Shown in pieces: positions 17,201-24,435 of a DNA stretch of 41,854 bases (positions within the stretch are counted from its first letter, which is position 1; every line of letters starts with the position of its first letter). Made by a program: the position numbers and the translations under genes. The notes beneath the pieces are model-generated. The model searched no databases. It saw only the letters and a program-made list of their open reading frames with translations, and was not told the origin of the DNA. The stretch lies in contig JADZDP010000114.1 of the NCBI GenBank assembly GCA_020850995.1, positions 1 to 41,854 of the forward strand, in the 5' to 3' direction. This stretch comes from Deltaproteobacteria bacterium (lineage in GTDB: Bacteria; Myxococcota; UBA727; VGSZ01).

Positions 17201-17630
17201 GGAAGAGGCGGTGATGGCCGAGTTCGAGGCGCTCGACCAGCGCGGCGGCGTGCTCGGCGCCATGGAGACCATGTACCAGCGCGGCAAGATCCAAGACGAG
17301 TCGTTGCACTACGAGAGCAAGAAGCACTCGGGGGAGCTGCCCATCATCGGCGTCAACACCTTCTTGCCGCACGACGACGCCAACTTGGTGCAAGAGACCA
17401 CGTTGATCCGCTCGTCGGACGACGAGAAGCGCGCCCAGATCGAAAACGTGCATGCGCTCGACGCGCGCTTCACCGACGAGCGCGGCGCCGCGCTCACGCG
17501 CCTGCAACAGGTGGCGCGCGCCGGCGGTAACGTGTTCGGCGAGCTCATGGAGACGGTGAAGGTGTGCTCGCTGGGCAGCGTTACGCAGGCGCTCTTCGAC
17601 GTGGGTGGCGCCTATCGGAGGAGCATGTGA
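14211..17630 (+). CDS. icmF: Fused isobutyryl-CoA mutase (IcmF)
   Basis: A 1139-residue adenosylcobalamin enzyme with all parts of IcmF. Residues about 18-160 are the B12-binding domain with D31-G-H33 (FDGHD), whose His ligates cobalt. About 215-420 is a MeaB-like G-protein chaperone with P-loop GTGGAGKSS near 221-229, DPTRRRTGGALLGDR, and NKSD for guanine recognition. From about 560 to the end is the TIM-barrel mutase domain (RFHYVSAGQPAVRLSTAFDS, GKVGNSGVSV, NGPAPTMLAFFMN, FYSVSISGYHIAEAGA). The enzyme interconverts isobutyryl-CoA and butyryl-CoA; some IcmFs also act on pivalyl- or isovaleryl-CoA. The start ATG at 14211 gives the usual N terminus. No acyl-CoA genes surround it; the stop overlaps the start of a PEGA membrane protein gene, an odd partner. 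Identification is firm. Confidence 0.96.
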   Translation: MTTAAVASPQATDTFTLRHKVRFVTAASLFDGHDAAIQIMRRVLQQEGAEVIHLGHDRSVQDVVDAAVAEDAQGIAVSSYQGGHVEYFTYMLELLKERGAGHVKVYGGGGGVIVPDEIRLLESRGVAKIFSPEDGRRMGLVGMIRHMLIECDRLPGALTARLPEKLSTEHPATLARAITTLELGHDEDAPPDARQAALTLRADVERQRAQLVNAAPVVGFTGTGGAGKSSLIDEVLLRFLAAFPDKRAAVLSVDPTRRRTGGALLGDRIRMNASRNPRVFVRSLATRRAHSATSPAVKDALALLQLCGVDLIILETAGIGQSDSAVADLVDTSVYVMTPEYGAPSQLDKIDMLDFADLVVINKSDKRGAQDALRDVRKVVQRNRKLFDQPAEAMPVFATAAHRFHDRGTNALFNALVSRLNQRQAGRFVAAPLVEGEPAQGALIPAPRTRYLGEIADTVRARRAHVEAQALLAERAHACQRAAAELPAGDPARAQLTTRAQQLHGEMDAEARAVVDGWDDLAKSVTAPRHSYTVRGKEIHVDNYGSTLAGTAIPKVALPPLRDAGARVRFAMREGVPGAFPYTAGVFPYKRAGEDPTRMFAGEGTPERTNRRFHYVSAGQPAVRLSTAFDSATLYGQDPHERPDIYGKVGNSGVSVCCLDDAKRLYSGFDLCAPSTSVSMTINGPAPTMLAFFMNAAIDAAIERRLKREGSWTGTERKVDAWFAARGQARPRYRGELPAGHDGNGLGFLGVSADRIVDRALYDEVKRQVLTTVRGTVQADILKEDQAQNTCIFSSEFALRMMGDVQQFFVENGVQNFYSVSISGYHIAEAGANPVTQLAFTLANGFTLVEYYRARGMKVDDFAPNLSFFFSNGLDAEYAVIGRVARRIWSVAMRDLYGANERSQKLKYHIQTSGRSLHAQEMAFNDIRTTLQALYAIADNCNSLHTNAYDEAVTTPTEESVRRAIAIQLIINRELGYAKNENPLQGSAFIERLTDVVEEAVMAEFEALDQRGGVLGAMETMYQRGKIQDESLHYESKKHSGELPIIGVNTFLPHDDANLVQETTLIRSSDDEKRAQIENVHALDARFTDERGAALTRLQQVARAGGNVFGELMETVKVCSLGSVTQALFDVGGAYRRSM

Positions 17631-19060
17631 GGGGGGTCGGCGTCTCGCTGCTGCTCGGTTGTGCGACCCTGAGCGCGTCGGTTGCCCACGCGCGCGACGC
17701 GGAGGTGATGGTGGCCGCCATCGCCATCGCCGCCGACGGCGGCAGCGCGCCCGTGGCCGTCGAGGTCGCGCGCGTCGCGCACGAGACGCTGGCCCACGAT
17801 CGCGACGTGCGTCAGCTCGACCTCGAGCGCGTGCTCGACGGCGGCGATCCCCTGTGGGTGTCGAAGCTCCAGGCCGCCGAAGCGGCCACGCGCAAGGGTA
17901 CGAGCGCGCTCGAGTCGGTGGAGCTCCCGGTGGCGGCCGAGGCCTTCGCAGAGGCGGTGGTGGCCTACGAGCAGGCCGTCGCCGGCATGCGCGACCTGAC
18001 GCCGCTGGTCGAGGTGTTCGGCCGCCAAGGCGTGGTGTTCACGCTGCAGGGCGACAAGAAGAACGCGGAGGAGGCCTTCGCCCGCGCGCTGGCGCTCGAT
18101 CCCGCCTGGCGCATCGAGGGCACCGCACCATCCAAGGCGCGCGCCGCGTTCGAAGTCACCGTCAAGGCGCAGAAGAACGCCGGGCAGGGCACGGTCACCG
18201 TCTACGCCACCACCGGCGCCGCCGAGGTGTGGGTCGACGGCGTGTTCCGCGGCGTCGCGCCGCTCACGCTCGACGCGCGCGCGGGGCGCCACTACGTGCG
18301 CGTGGCGCGCGACGGCTACCTTGCCCACGGCAGCGCCGTGGAGGTGCGCCGTGGCAGCGAGGCCACGGTGCAGACGAGCCTGCGGCCCACCTCGCGCCTG
18401 GCCAAGCTCGAGGAGCTCTCGCACCGGGTGGCGCGCAGCAAGGAGAGCGTGGGGCCGGTGGCCGAGCTGGCGGCGTGGCTGCAGGTCGATCGCCTGTTGG
18501 TGCTCTTGGTGGAGGACTCGGGCGGCTCTGCGCTGGTGACGGGCACCCTGGTCGACGGCGTCAACGGTCAACAGCGCGCGCGCGCATCCAAGGCGTTCTC
18601 GCCGCGCGACTCGTTCTTCGAGCGCGACGTGCGCAACTTCCTGCGCGAGCGGCTCGCGCCGGGGGCGTCCGAGGGAGCCGACGCGCCGCGCCCCGAGCGC
18701 ACGCCGCCACCAGACGGCGACGGGCCGCCCACGCCCTCGCTGCTTCCCGGCGAGGCAGAGCGGGTCGAGGCACCGGGCGCGGTGGTGGGGGGCTGGGTGC
18801 TGCTCGGGCTGTCGGCGGTCCCCATCGGCACCGGCATCGGCTTTGGCATTGCCTCGCTCAACTACTACGACGCCTTCCGCAACAAGCTGCCGGATCAGGT
18901 CGATCCGAACCTCAACCCTTTGCGCACGACGTGGCTGACCATGTCCATCATCACGGATGTCAGCTGGGCGCTGGCCATCGGCATGGTCGCGGGCGGCAGC
19001 GCCGCGCTCGTCATCGGCTACGACGAGTGGGCCGCGCGCGAGGAGGTAGCCACCCCATGA
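17627..19060 (+). CDS. PEGA-domain membrane protein with signal peptide
   Basis: A 477-residue protein starting on GTG, with GGAGG five bases upstream and the start overlapping the icmF stop. The first 22 residues form a signal peptide. About 100-180 contains a TPR-like helical part (FTLQGDKKNAEEAFARALALDPAW), followed at about 190-250 by a PEGA domain (TVYATTGAAEVWVDGVFRG, APLTLDARAGRHYVRVARDG). The middle is a predicted alpha/beta part, then a Pro-rich linker, and the C terminus has two membrane segments (VVGGWVLLGLSAVPIGTGIG and ALAIGMVAGGSAALVIGYD). This architecture is common in Myxococcota; no enzyme activity is evident. It overlaps the next lipoprotein gene by ATGA, so the two are surely co-translated. 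Role unknown; envelope assembly or sensing is plausible. Confidence 0.82.
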   Translation: MRGVGVSLLLGCATLSASVAHARDAEVMVAAIAIAADGGSAPVAVEVARVAHETLAHDRDVRQLDLERVLDGGDPLWVSKLQAAEAATRKGTSALESVELPVAAEAFAEAVVAYEQAVAGMRDLTPLVEVFGRQGVVFTLQGDKKNAEEAFARALALDPAWRIEGTAPSKARAAFEVTVKAQKNAGQGTVTVYATTGAAEVWVDGVFRGVAPLTLDARAGRHYVRVARDGYLAHGSAVEVRRGSEATVQTSLRPTSRLAKLEELSHRVARSKESVGPVAELAAWLQVDRLLVLLVEDSGGSALVTGTLVDGVNGQQRARASKAFSPRDSFFERDVRNFLRERLAPGASEGADAPRPERTPPPDGDGPPTPSLLPGEAERVEAPGAVVGGWVLLGLSAVPIGTGIGFGIASLNYYDAFRNKLPDQVDPNLNPLRTTWLTMSIITDVSWALAIGMVAGGSAALVIGYDEWAAREEVATP

Positions 19061-19926
19061 GCGCCCTCCGCTTGTCGATGATCGCGCTGCTCGCCCTCGG
19101 GGCGTCGAGCTGCACGCTGCTCTACCTCTTCAACAGCGATCCCGAGGGCCTGCCCTGCGGCGACATCGACGCCAACGCGCGCACCGGTGTCTGCCTCGAC
19201 GGCTACACCTGCGTGTTTCGCGCCAACGACGCCGTGTGCTTGAAGGCCGGCGCCAAGAAGGCGGGCGACCCCTGCCAAGACACCGACGAGTGCGATGAGG
19301 AGCTGGTGTGCGCCACCGCCTACGCCCAGTGCGGCGCCGACGGGGCCGACGACGTCAATTGCGGTCTAGTGGGCGAGGTGGAGGAGGGGCTCGCCTGCCG
19401 TCCGGCGTGCGACCTGGCAGATCCCTCGGCCTGCCCCACGGGCGAGCGCTGCTTCGAGGTGCAGGGCGTGGAGGGCATCAACGGCTTCTGCCAGACCGGG
19501 GCCTGCGCCGAGGACAACGACTGCCGCACCACCATCGGCGACGAGGGCCTGTGCAGCGGCGAGACCGGGCAGGGCAACACGGGCTTCTGCTTCGAGGACT
19601 GCGACCCCTTCAGCTGCGACGGCGGCCTGTGCGAGAGCTGCAACGGCCTCGACGGTGCGCCCGACCAGGGCCTGTCGTGCTTTCCGCTCCCAGACGAGGT
19701 GGTCTCCGAGCGCTTGGTCTGCCTTGGCCACGGCGAGCTGCCGGCCTTCTCGGCCTGCGGCGGCCCCAACGACGACGTCTGCGAGTTCAACACCTTCTGC
19801 GTGAGCTTCAGCGGCCAGGCCTACTGCGCGCCGTATTGCCGCTTCCCCAGCGGATCGCCGGCGTGCCCGGGAGGCGAGGCCTGCCAGCAGATAGCTGGCG
19901 GCGAGCTTGGCTTCTGTGCCCCGTGA
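19057..19926 (+). CDS. Cysteine-rich lipoprotein
   Basis: A 289-residue protein with a signal peptide ending in GASSC (Cys19), a relaxed lipobox. The mature part carries about 40 cysteines in repeated short modules such as CQDTDECDEELVC, CPTGERCFEVQG and CPGGEACQQ, a pattern of disulphide-stabilised extracellular repeats seen in many myxobacterial surface lipoproteins. It starts on ATG overlapping the previous stop, with AGGAGG eleven bases upstream. No enzyme motif is visible. Likely an outer-surface structural or binding protein; its partner may be the coupled PEGA protein. Confidence 0.82.
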   Translation: MSALRLSMIALLALGASSCTLLYLFNSDPEGLPCGDIDANARTGVCLDGYTCVFRANDAVCLKAGAKKAGDPCQDTDECDEELVCATAYAQCGADGADDVNCGLVGEVEEGLACRPACDLADPSACPTGERCFEVQGVEGINGFCQTGACAEDNDCRTTIGDEGLCSGETGQGNTGFCFEDCDPFSCDGGLCESCNGLDGAPDQGLSCFPLPDEVVSERLVCLGHGELPAFSACGGPNDDVCEFNTFCVSFSGQAYCAPYCRFPSGSPACPGGEACQQIAGGELGFCAP

Positions 19927-19958
19927 GGCGCGCAGTCATCGCGGTCACACCCGCGCGC

Positions 19959-19989
19959 TTGCCGGACCGATGTCCACCTTTGCTAAGGT
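19959..19989 (+). promoter_or_regulatory. Putative promoter of the J-domain gene
   Basis: An extended -10, TGCTAAGGT (19981-19989), ends seven bases before the ATG at 19997. A possible -35, TTGCCG at 19959-19964, is 19 bases away from the hexamer, which is slightly long. The gap before ATG (CTAGCGA) has no Shine-Dalgarno, so a leaderless transcript is predicted. Confidence 0.45.
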
Positions 19990-19996
19990 CTAGCGA

Positions 19997-21283
19997 ATGT
20001 CGAGCGAGCAGGCCAACGCCTTCAAGAAGCACCGCGACGCCGACGACGCCCAGGGCAACCTGACCTGGGCCGCGCGCCTGCAGTCCAAGGCGCTCAGGGC
20101 CGCGCCCGAGGCCCTCGCTCGCCTGGACGTCGAGCGCGACTTCGAGCTCTCGGAAGACGAGCGCGTGCTGTGGCGCCTGCTCCGGCTGCCCCGCAAGTAC
20201 ATGGACATCGAGCACAGCGGCCTCCTTGCCACCGCGCAGCTGCGCGGCGTGCTGCGCGGCCTGGTGGCGGCCGACGTCCTCGACATCGTCGACGCCGCCG
20301 AGGCCAAGGCCCTCATCCCCGCCGAGCTGCGCCGCCTGCGCGCCGAGGTGCAGGGCAAGGAGGCGCAGCGGTCGGCCCAGCCGCTCAAGGCGCGCGTGTA
20401 CCGGCCCGACATCAGCGGCAAGCCGCCCGAGCCCCCGCCCGAGGTCGCGCCGCCGCCGGAGCTGGTCGACACGCCGCGTGAGCCCACGGCGCCGCGCCGC
20501 GCGCCGCAGCCCGTGCAACTGCGCGAGCTCAACGCCGACGAGCGGGCGCTCAAGACCGAGGTGGAGCGCGCTCACGCCGCCATGGCCAAGCAGAACCACT
20601 ACGAGTTTCTGGGCCTGCAGCGGGGCGCCGACGACGCCGCCGTGCGCAGCGCCTATGTGCGTCTGGCGCGCGACTTCCACCCCGATCGCTTCGCCGGCTT
20701 CGGCGACCCCGCGCTGCAGGCGAGGGTCGACGAGCTGTTCAAGCGCCTGGGCGACTCCCAGCAGGCGTTGGCGACCGGAGAGGGCCGCGCCCACTACGAT
20801 CGCGCGCTCGACTCCATGGGCGGCGCCACCACCACCGCCGACGGGCAGCGGCAGCGTCGGCCGCTCGAGGGGCAGAACGCCTTTCGTATCGCCGACGTGT
20901 ACCTCAAGAAGAAAGAGTACAAGAGCGCCGAGGCGCACTTCCGTCAGGCGGCCAACTTCGATCCCGAGGACCCGAAGATCCTCACCGCGCTCGCCTGGTG
21001 CATCTGGCTCAACCCCGACCACGAGGAGGCGGTGCGCACCGCCGAGGCCAAGAAGCGGCTGCAAGAGGTCATCAACAAGCACCGGCTCGGCGACGCGTCG
21101 TACAAGATGGGGCTGATCCTGCGCAAGAACAACGACGAGAGCGCGGCGCAGCGCGCCTTCGCCCAAGCGCGTCGCCACGATCCCGATCACCACGACGCCG
21201 AACGCGAGGTGCGCTTGCAGGAACAGCGCGCCCAGAAGCAGGCCAAGCCCGAGGGATTGCTCGGCCGCTTCGCCAAGAAGTAG
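19997..21283 (+). CDS. J-domain (DnaJ-like) protein with TPR repeats
   Basis: A 428-residue cytosolic protein. The N-terminal 130 residues are helical and unclassified (they resemble DUF4388-like or PATAN-type regions only weakly). A Pro-rich linker follows. About 198-270 is a J domain: HYEFLGLQRGADDAAVRSAY, then FHPDRF with the HPD tripeptide near residue 228 that stimulates Hsp70 ATPase. After it, 290-400 has tetratricopeptide-like helices (AEAHFRQAANFDPEDPKIL and SAAQRAFAQARRHDPDHHDA). The protein lacks the Gly/Phe and zinc-finger regions of true DnaJ, so it is a class C J-protein, probably recruiting DnaK to a specific client. It is transcribed on its own; no chaperone gene is next to it. 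Confidence 0.88.
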   Translation: MSSEQANAFKKHRDADDAQGNLTWAARLQSKALRAAPEALARLDVERDFELSEDERVLWRLLRLPRKYMDIEHSGLLATAQLRGVLRGLVAADVLDIVDAAEAKALIPAELRRLRAEVQGKEAQRSAQPLKARVYRPDISGKPPEPPPEVAPPPELVDTPREPTAPRRAPQPVQLRELNADERALKTEVERAHAAMAKQNHYEFLGLQRGADDAAVRSAYVRLARDFHPDRFAGFGDPALQARVDELFKRLGDSQQALATGEGRAHYDRALDSMGGATTTADGQRQRRPLEGQNAFRIADVYLKKKEYKSAEAHFRQAANFDPEDPKILTALAWCIWLNPDHEEAVRTAEAKKRLQEVINKHRLGDASYKMGLILRKNNDESAAQRAFAQARRHDPDHHDAEREVRLQEQRAQKQAKPEGLLGRFAKK

Positions 21284-21387
21284 CGGGCGAGCACCCGCCG
21301 GTCACGCCGCGCCTGCCGGGCACCACGCCATGGGACGATGGCTGCGCACCCCGGCTGCGCTGCTCGCGACGGCGCTGCAACCGAGCA

Positions 21388-21699
21388 CTAGGATTCGTCG
21401 TCACCTTCGGCGCCGCTCGGCGCCGTCGGGAACCAGCGCGCGAGCGCTTGCGCCAACACGTGCGCTTGCCGTCCCGAGCTGATGGTCAGGTGCTTCTCCA
21501 CCACCCAGCTCTTGCCGCGCTTGCGGTAGCGCCGCAGCGAAAGGCGCGGCCCATGGAAGGCACCGTCGGGGCCCCGCTCCTCGAACAGGAAGGCCAGCGT
21601 GGCCCAGGCGCTCGACGACGAGAGCAGCGCGCGATCGAGCTCGCGCACCTTCACGACACCCTGCTCTTCCCAGCCCACGGTCAGCTCGTCGAGCTCCAC
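21388..21699 (-). CDS. Small conserved-looking protein of unknown function
   Basis: About 103 residues from the GTG at 21699; I do not recognise the family. It has a basic middle (LSLRRYRKRGKSWVVEKHLTI) and an acidic C terminus (GAEGDDES), no signal peptide and no membrane segment. Longer versions are possible from GTG at 21711 or 21753. I prefer 21699 because GGGG lies six bases upstream and because the 21718-21744 hairpin, which looks like the end of the rplC transcript, would otherwise lie inside the gene. It is downstream of rplC on the same strand. It ends convergently with the J-domain gene, 104 bases away; that gap shows nothing else. Confidence 0.6.
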   Translation of the reverse strand: MELDELTVGWEEQGVVKVRELDRALLSSSSAWATLAFLFEERGPDGAFHGPRLSLRRYRKRGKSWVVEKHLTISSGRQAHVLAQALARWFPTAPSGAEGDDES

Positions 21700-21717
21700 G
21701 CCGCACCCCACAAACGG

Positions 21718-21744
21718 CGACCCCACCGACGAGCGGTGGGGTCG
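21718..21744 (-). terminator. Strong hairpin after rplC, probable terminator
   Basis: A perfect 11 bp stem (CGACCCCACCG paired with CGGTGGGGTCG) with a 5-base loop lies 25 bases after the rplC stop on the minus strand. Only a short TTT follows (CCGTTTG), so termination may be partial or act as attenuation into the small gene downstream. Confidence 0.5.
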
Positions 21745-21769
21745 TTCGTCCACCGGCGTCAGCGCCCGG

Positions 21770-22525
21770 CTACTTCTTCGCCGGCTTGGCAGCGGCGCCG
21801 CCGCCCGCCTTCGACGCCTTCATCGGGTTCTTCGAGGCCACCTGCGCTTCCTGCGTCATGCGGCGACCCTTCTGTGCCGTGCGCCGCGAGGGCACGAGCT
21901 GCACCAAGCCGCCCGGCGCGCCGGGCACGGCGCCGCGTAGCAACACCAGGCCCTTGGCCTCGTCGATCTGCACCACCGCGACATTGAGCGTGGTCACGGT
22001 CTCGTTGCCCATGCGGCCGGCCATGCGCTTGCCGGGGTGCACCTTGCCGGGCGTGGCGCGGCAGCCGATGGAGCCGCCGTGGCGGAAGTACTCGTGGGTA
22101 CCGTGGGTGGCGCGGAAGCCCTTCATGTGGTGGCGCTTCATCACGCCCGCGGTGCCCTTGCCCTTGCTGGTGCCGGTGACGTCGAGCGACTTGCAGCCCT
22201 TGAGCAGGTCGAGCGAGAGCGTGTCGCCCACGTTGAGCTTGGCGAGCGCGTCGGCGCCCATGCGCGTCTCGTGCAGCACGCGCTGCGGGGCCACGTTGGC
22301 CTTCTTGAAGTGCCCGGCCATGGCCTGGTTCACCAGCTTCTCGCGCTTGCCGTTGGTGCCAACCTGCACGGCGCAGTAGCCGTCGGTGTCCATGGTCCGC
22401 TTCTGCACCACGATGTTGGGCTCGACCTTGAGCACGGTGACCGGCACGCGCAGGCCGTCATCCATGAACACCTGCGTCATCCCGATCTTGGTGGCCATCA
22501 GGCCCAGCTGCTTCGACGTCGACAT
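21770..22525 (-). CDS. rplC: 50S ribosomal protein L3
   Basis: A 251-residue L3, an early-assembling large-subunit protein that reaches the peptidyl-transferase centre. The family core is clear: LGLMATKIGMTQVF at the start, GTSKGKGTAGVMKRH, FRATHGTHEYFRHGGSIGCRATPG, GKRMAGRMGNE and LLRGAVPGAPGG. The body is of usual length (about 210), with a basic Ala/Lys-rich C-terminal extension of about 35 residues. The Gln methylated in E. coli L3 (NQTPG) is Ala here (RATPG). AGGAG precedes the ATG. The gene is not in an S10-type ribosomal operon: no rplD, rplW, rplB or rpsJ is next to it; instead it lies between a small unknown gene and the clpX unit. It has its own promoter-like TTGACT/TAGGGT and a structured leader of about 130 bases. 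It could be the only L3 or a second copy. Confidence 0.96.
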   Translation of the reverse strand: MSTSKQLGLMATKIGMTQVFMDDGLRVPVTVLKVEPNIVVQKRTMDTDGYCAVQVGTNGKREKLVNQAMAGHFKKANVAPQRVLHETRMGADALAKLNVGDTLSLDLLKGCKSLDVTGTSKGKGTAGVMKRHHMKGFRATHGTHEYFRHGGSIGCRATPGKVHPGKRMAGRMGNETVTTLNVAVVQIDEAKGLVLLRGAVPGAPGGLVQLVPSRRTAQKGRRMTQEAQVASKNPMKASKAGGGAAAKPAKK

Positions 22526-22659
22526 CTGCTTGCTCCTGGGTCATGCGCCGCCGCGCGACGAGCGCGCGGGCGCGCGGTGCACGGCACCGCGCTCGGCCAG
22601 AGGACCCGTGACCCGGGCGTCCCGGGTGGTGACAAAGAGCCTCGGGAAACCCGAGGAAA
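22526..22659 (-). promoter_or_regulatory. Structured 5' leader of rplC with three consecutive hairpins
   Basis: In transcript order the leader holds three perfect stems, each with a 3-base loop: 22640-22656 (7 bp, CCTCGGG/CCCGAGG), 22611-22627 (7 bp, ACCCGGG/CCCGGGT) and 22572-22592 (9 bp, GCGCGGTGC/GCACCGCGC). The Shine-Dalgarno and ATG follow about 45 bases later. This looks like a ribosomal-protein autoregulatory leader; L3 or another r-protein binding here is inference. Confidence 0.6.
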
Positions 22660-22665
22660 GCCGGG

Positions 22666-22693
22666 ACCCTAGCGTGGCGGAGCGCCGAGTCAA
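22666..22693 (-). promoter_or_regulatory. Putative sigma-70-type promoter of rplC
   Basis: On the minus strand TTGACT (22688-22693) and TAGGGT (22666-22671) are 16 bases apart. The -35 matches the consensus at five of six positions. It lies between the stop of the upstream lipoprotein gene (22710) and the hairpin leader, giving a leader of about 130 bases. Confidence 0.6.
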
Positions 22694-22709
22694 GCGCGCT
22701 TGGCGGTCC

Positions 22710-22973
22710 TCAGCCTCCGGCGTCGCTCGCGCGCCCATCGTCGAGCCAGCCAGCGTCGTGGGGCGCGCCGGCGTCCGCCGGCGCGGCGGCCGGGTCGTCG
22801 ACGTCCTCGGGCTGTGGCGGATCGACGGTGACGGCCGTGCAGGTCCCCTCGACGCAGACCGAGCTGCCCGCGCAGTCGCCGTCGGTTTCGCACGGGCCGA
22901 CAACCGGCCGGCAGGCGATGGCTGGCAGCATCATGAGCAAGGAGACCAGGCCGGCGCGCCCCGCGGCGCTCAT
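22710..22973 (-). CDS. Small lipoprotein with a short Cys motif
   Basis: An 87-residue protein whose ATG overlaps the clpX stop (ATGA). The signal peptide ends in LPAIAC, with Cys21 the likely lipidated residue. The mature part has one Cys-rich module ([18 protein letters not shown]), which is also the N-terminal module of the Gly-Glu lipoproteins elsewhere in this window (for example CSSDGECGEGLVC), followed by an Asp/Ala/Pro-rich tail. It is a minimal version of those surface lipoproteins, without a binding domain. Coupling to clpX is probably just operon packing. Function unknown. Confidence 0.78.
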   Translation of the reverse strand: MSAAGRAGLVSLLMMLPAIACRPVVGPCETDGDCAGSSVCVEGTCTAVTVDPPQPEDVDDPAAAPADAGAPHDAGWLDDGRASDAGG

Positions 22974-24229
22974 GCCGACTGCTTCTTCTCGAAGGTCAAG
23001 ACCGGCGGCGCACCCTTGCTGATCACCTCCTCGGTGATCAGGCAGTCGGTGACGCCCTCGAGGTAGGGGACCTCGTACATGATGTCGAGCATGGAGTTCT
23101 CGAGGATGGCGCGCAGCCCGCGCGCCCCCGCCTTGCGCTTGATGGCCTCGCGCGCGCACGCGCGCAGCGCGCCGTCGGCGAAGTGGAGCTTGACGCCCTC
23201 CATGGCGAGCAGCTTCTGGTACTGCTTGACCAGCGCGTTCTTCGGCTCACGCAAGATGGTGACGAGGTCGTCCTCGCTCATGTCGTTGAGCGTGGCGGTG
23301 ACCGGCAGGCGCCCGACGAACTCGGGGATGAGGCCGAACTTGATGAGGTCCTCGGTGGTGGCCTCGCGCAGCGTCTCGCCGAGGCGCTGCTGCCGCTTGC
23401 CCTTGACGTCGGCGCCGAAGCCGATGGTCTTCTGTCCGATGCGGCGCTCGATGATCTGCTCGAGGCCCACGAAGGCACCCCCGCAGATGAACAGGATGTT
23501 CGCGGTGTCGACCTGCACCGTCGCCTCTTGCTGGCCGTACTTCTTGGCCCCGCGCGGCGTGACGTTGCACTTGGTCCCCTCGATGAGCTTGAGCAGGCCT
23601 TGCTGCACGCCCTCGCCGCTGACATCGCGCGTGGCCGAGGGGCCCTCGCCCTTGCGCGCGATCTTGTCGACCTCGTCGAGGTAGACGATGCCCTTCTCGG
23701 CGCGCTCTACGTCGTTGTCGGAGGCGGCCAGCAGGTTCTGGACGATGCTCTCGACGTCTTCGCCGACGTAGCCGGCCTCGGTCAGCGTGGTGGCGTCGGC
23801 CACCGTGAAGGGCACCTTGAGGAAGCGCGCCAGGCTTTGCGCCAACAGCGTCTTGCCCGTGCCGGTGGGGCCGATCAGCATGACGTTCGACTTCGAGAGC
23901 TCGACGCCGCTCTGGGTGCCGCCCTCGGCGCGCGCGTTGATCCGCTTGTAGTGGTTGTAGACCGCCACCGAGAGGATCTTCTTGGCCTCCTCTTGCCCGA
24001 TGACGTAGCGGTCGAGGAAGCCCTTGATCTCGTGCGGCGTGGGCAGCTGGAGCTGCTCCGACTGCTGCCGCTCGGTGGCCTCCTCGGCGATGATGTCGTT
24101 GCAGAGGCGGATGCACTCGTCGCAGATGTAGACCGTGGGCCCAGCGATGAGCTTCTTCACCTCCCGCTGCGATTTACCGCAGAAGGAGCACTGGAGGTTT
24201 CCGCCTTGGTCTCGTCTCGCCGCTGCCAT
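22970..24229 (-). CDS. clpX: ATP-dependent Clp protease ATP-binding subunit ClpX
   Basis: A 419-residue AAA+ unfoldase that feeds tagged proteins to the ClpP peptidase. The N-terminal zinc-binding domain has C14, C17, C36 and C39 (CSFC and CDEC). Walker A is GPTGTGKT near 117-124, Walker B is IVYLDEVDK, the pore loop contains GYVG, and the IGF tripeptide that docks on ClpP is present (KTIGFGADV). [13 protein letters not shown] and [12 protein letters not shown] match ClpX closely. The start was set at the Met of MAAARRDQ because this gives the standard length and GAAGAG lies upstream; a longer frame starts at 24409 but its extra residues are basic and unlike ClpX. No clpP or tig is beside it in this window, unlike the usual tig-clpP-clpX order. 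A small lipoprotein gene is coupled downstream. Confidence 0.97.
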   Translation of the reverse strand: MAAARRDQGGNLQCSFCGKSQREVKKLIAGPTVYICDECIRLCNDIIAEEATERQQSEQLQLPTPHEIKGFLDRYVIGQEEAKKILSVAVYNHYKRINARAEGGTQSGVELSKSNVMLIGPTGTGKTLLAQSLARFLKVPFTVADATTLTEAGYVGEDVESIVQNLLAASDNDVERAEKGIVYLDEVDKIARKGEGPSATRDVSGEGVQQGLLKLIEGTKCNVTPRGAKKYGQQEATVQVDTANILFICGGAFVGLEQIIERRIGQKTIGFGADVKGKRQQRLGETLREATTEDLIKFGLIPEFVGRLPVTATLNDMSEDDLVTILREPKNALVKQYQKLLAMEGVKLHFADGALRACAREAIKRKAGARGLRAILENSMLDIMYEVPYLEGVTDCLITEEVISKGAPPVLTFEKKQSA

Positions 24230-24305
24230 GGTCTCTTCTGCGATCGTCTTGCCCTTTCTCGGGGCCTTCGCAACCTTCCTCTTCGCCGGATCCGACGCTC
24301 CCCTC

Positions 24306-24314
24306 ACTCTAGCA
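24306..24314 (-). promoter_or_regulatory. Putative extended -10 of clpX
   Basis: On the minus strand TGCTAGAGT is the same 9-mer as the box before the gene starting at 32336. Here it would give a leader of about 70 bases before the clpX ATG, which has its own Shine-Dalgarno. No clear -35 was seen. Confidence 0.4.
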
Positions 24315-24398
24315 GCCTGCCCCCGGGAGCGCCCGAAAGCGGCCGCGTTGCCTTGGCGCGGGAGGTGCGCGTGCGCACCATGGATGCGGCGGCGCGCC

Positions 24399-24428
24399 TT
24401 GACCTGCACCCAGAGCCCTCAATAGCGT
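24399..24428 (+). promoter_or_regulatory. Promoter of the DHH-desulfurase-dapAB operon
   Basis: TTGACC (24399-24404) and TAGCGT (24423-24428) are 18 bases apart. The -10 ends seven bases before the ATG at 24436, so transcription should begin at or next to the start codon. The bases between (TCGGGCC) have no Shine-Dalgarno. This is the best-formed leaderless promoter in the window. Confidence 0.6.
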
Positions 24429-24435
24429 TCGGGCC

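Noticed and set aside
24230..24409. A 60-residue N-terminal extension of ClpX
   Set aside because: The extension is basic and unlike ClpX, whereas the Met at 24229 has a Shine-Dalgarno and gives the standard protein length.
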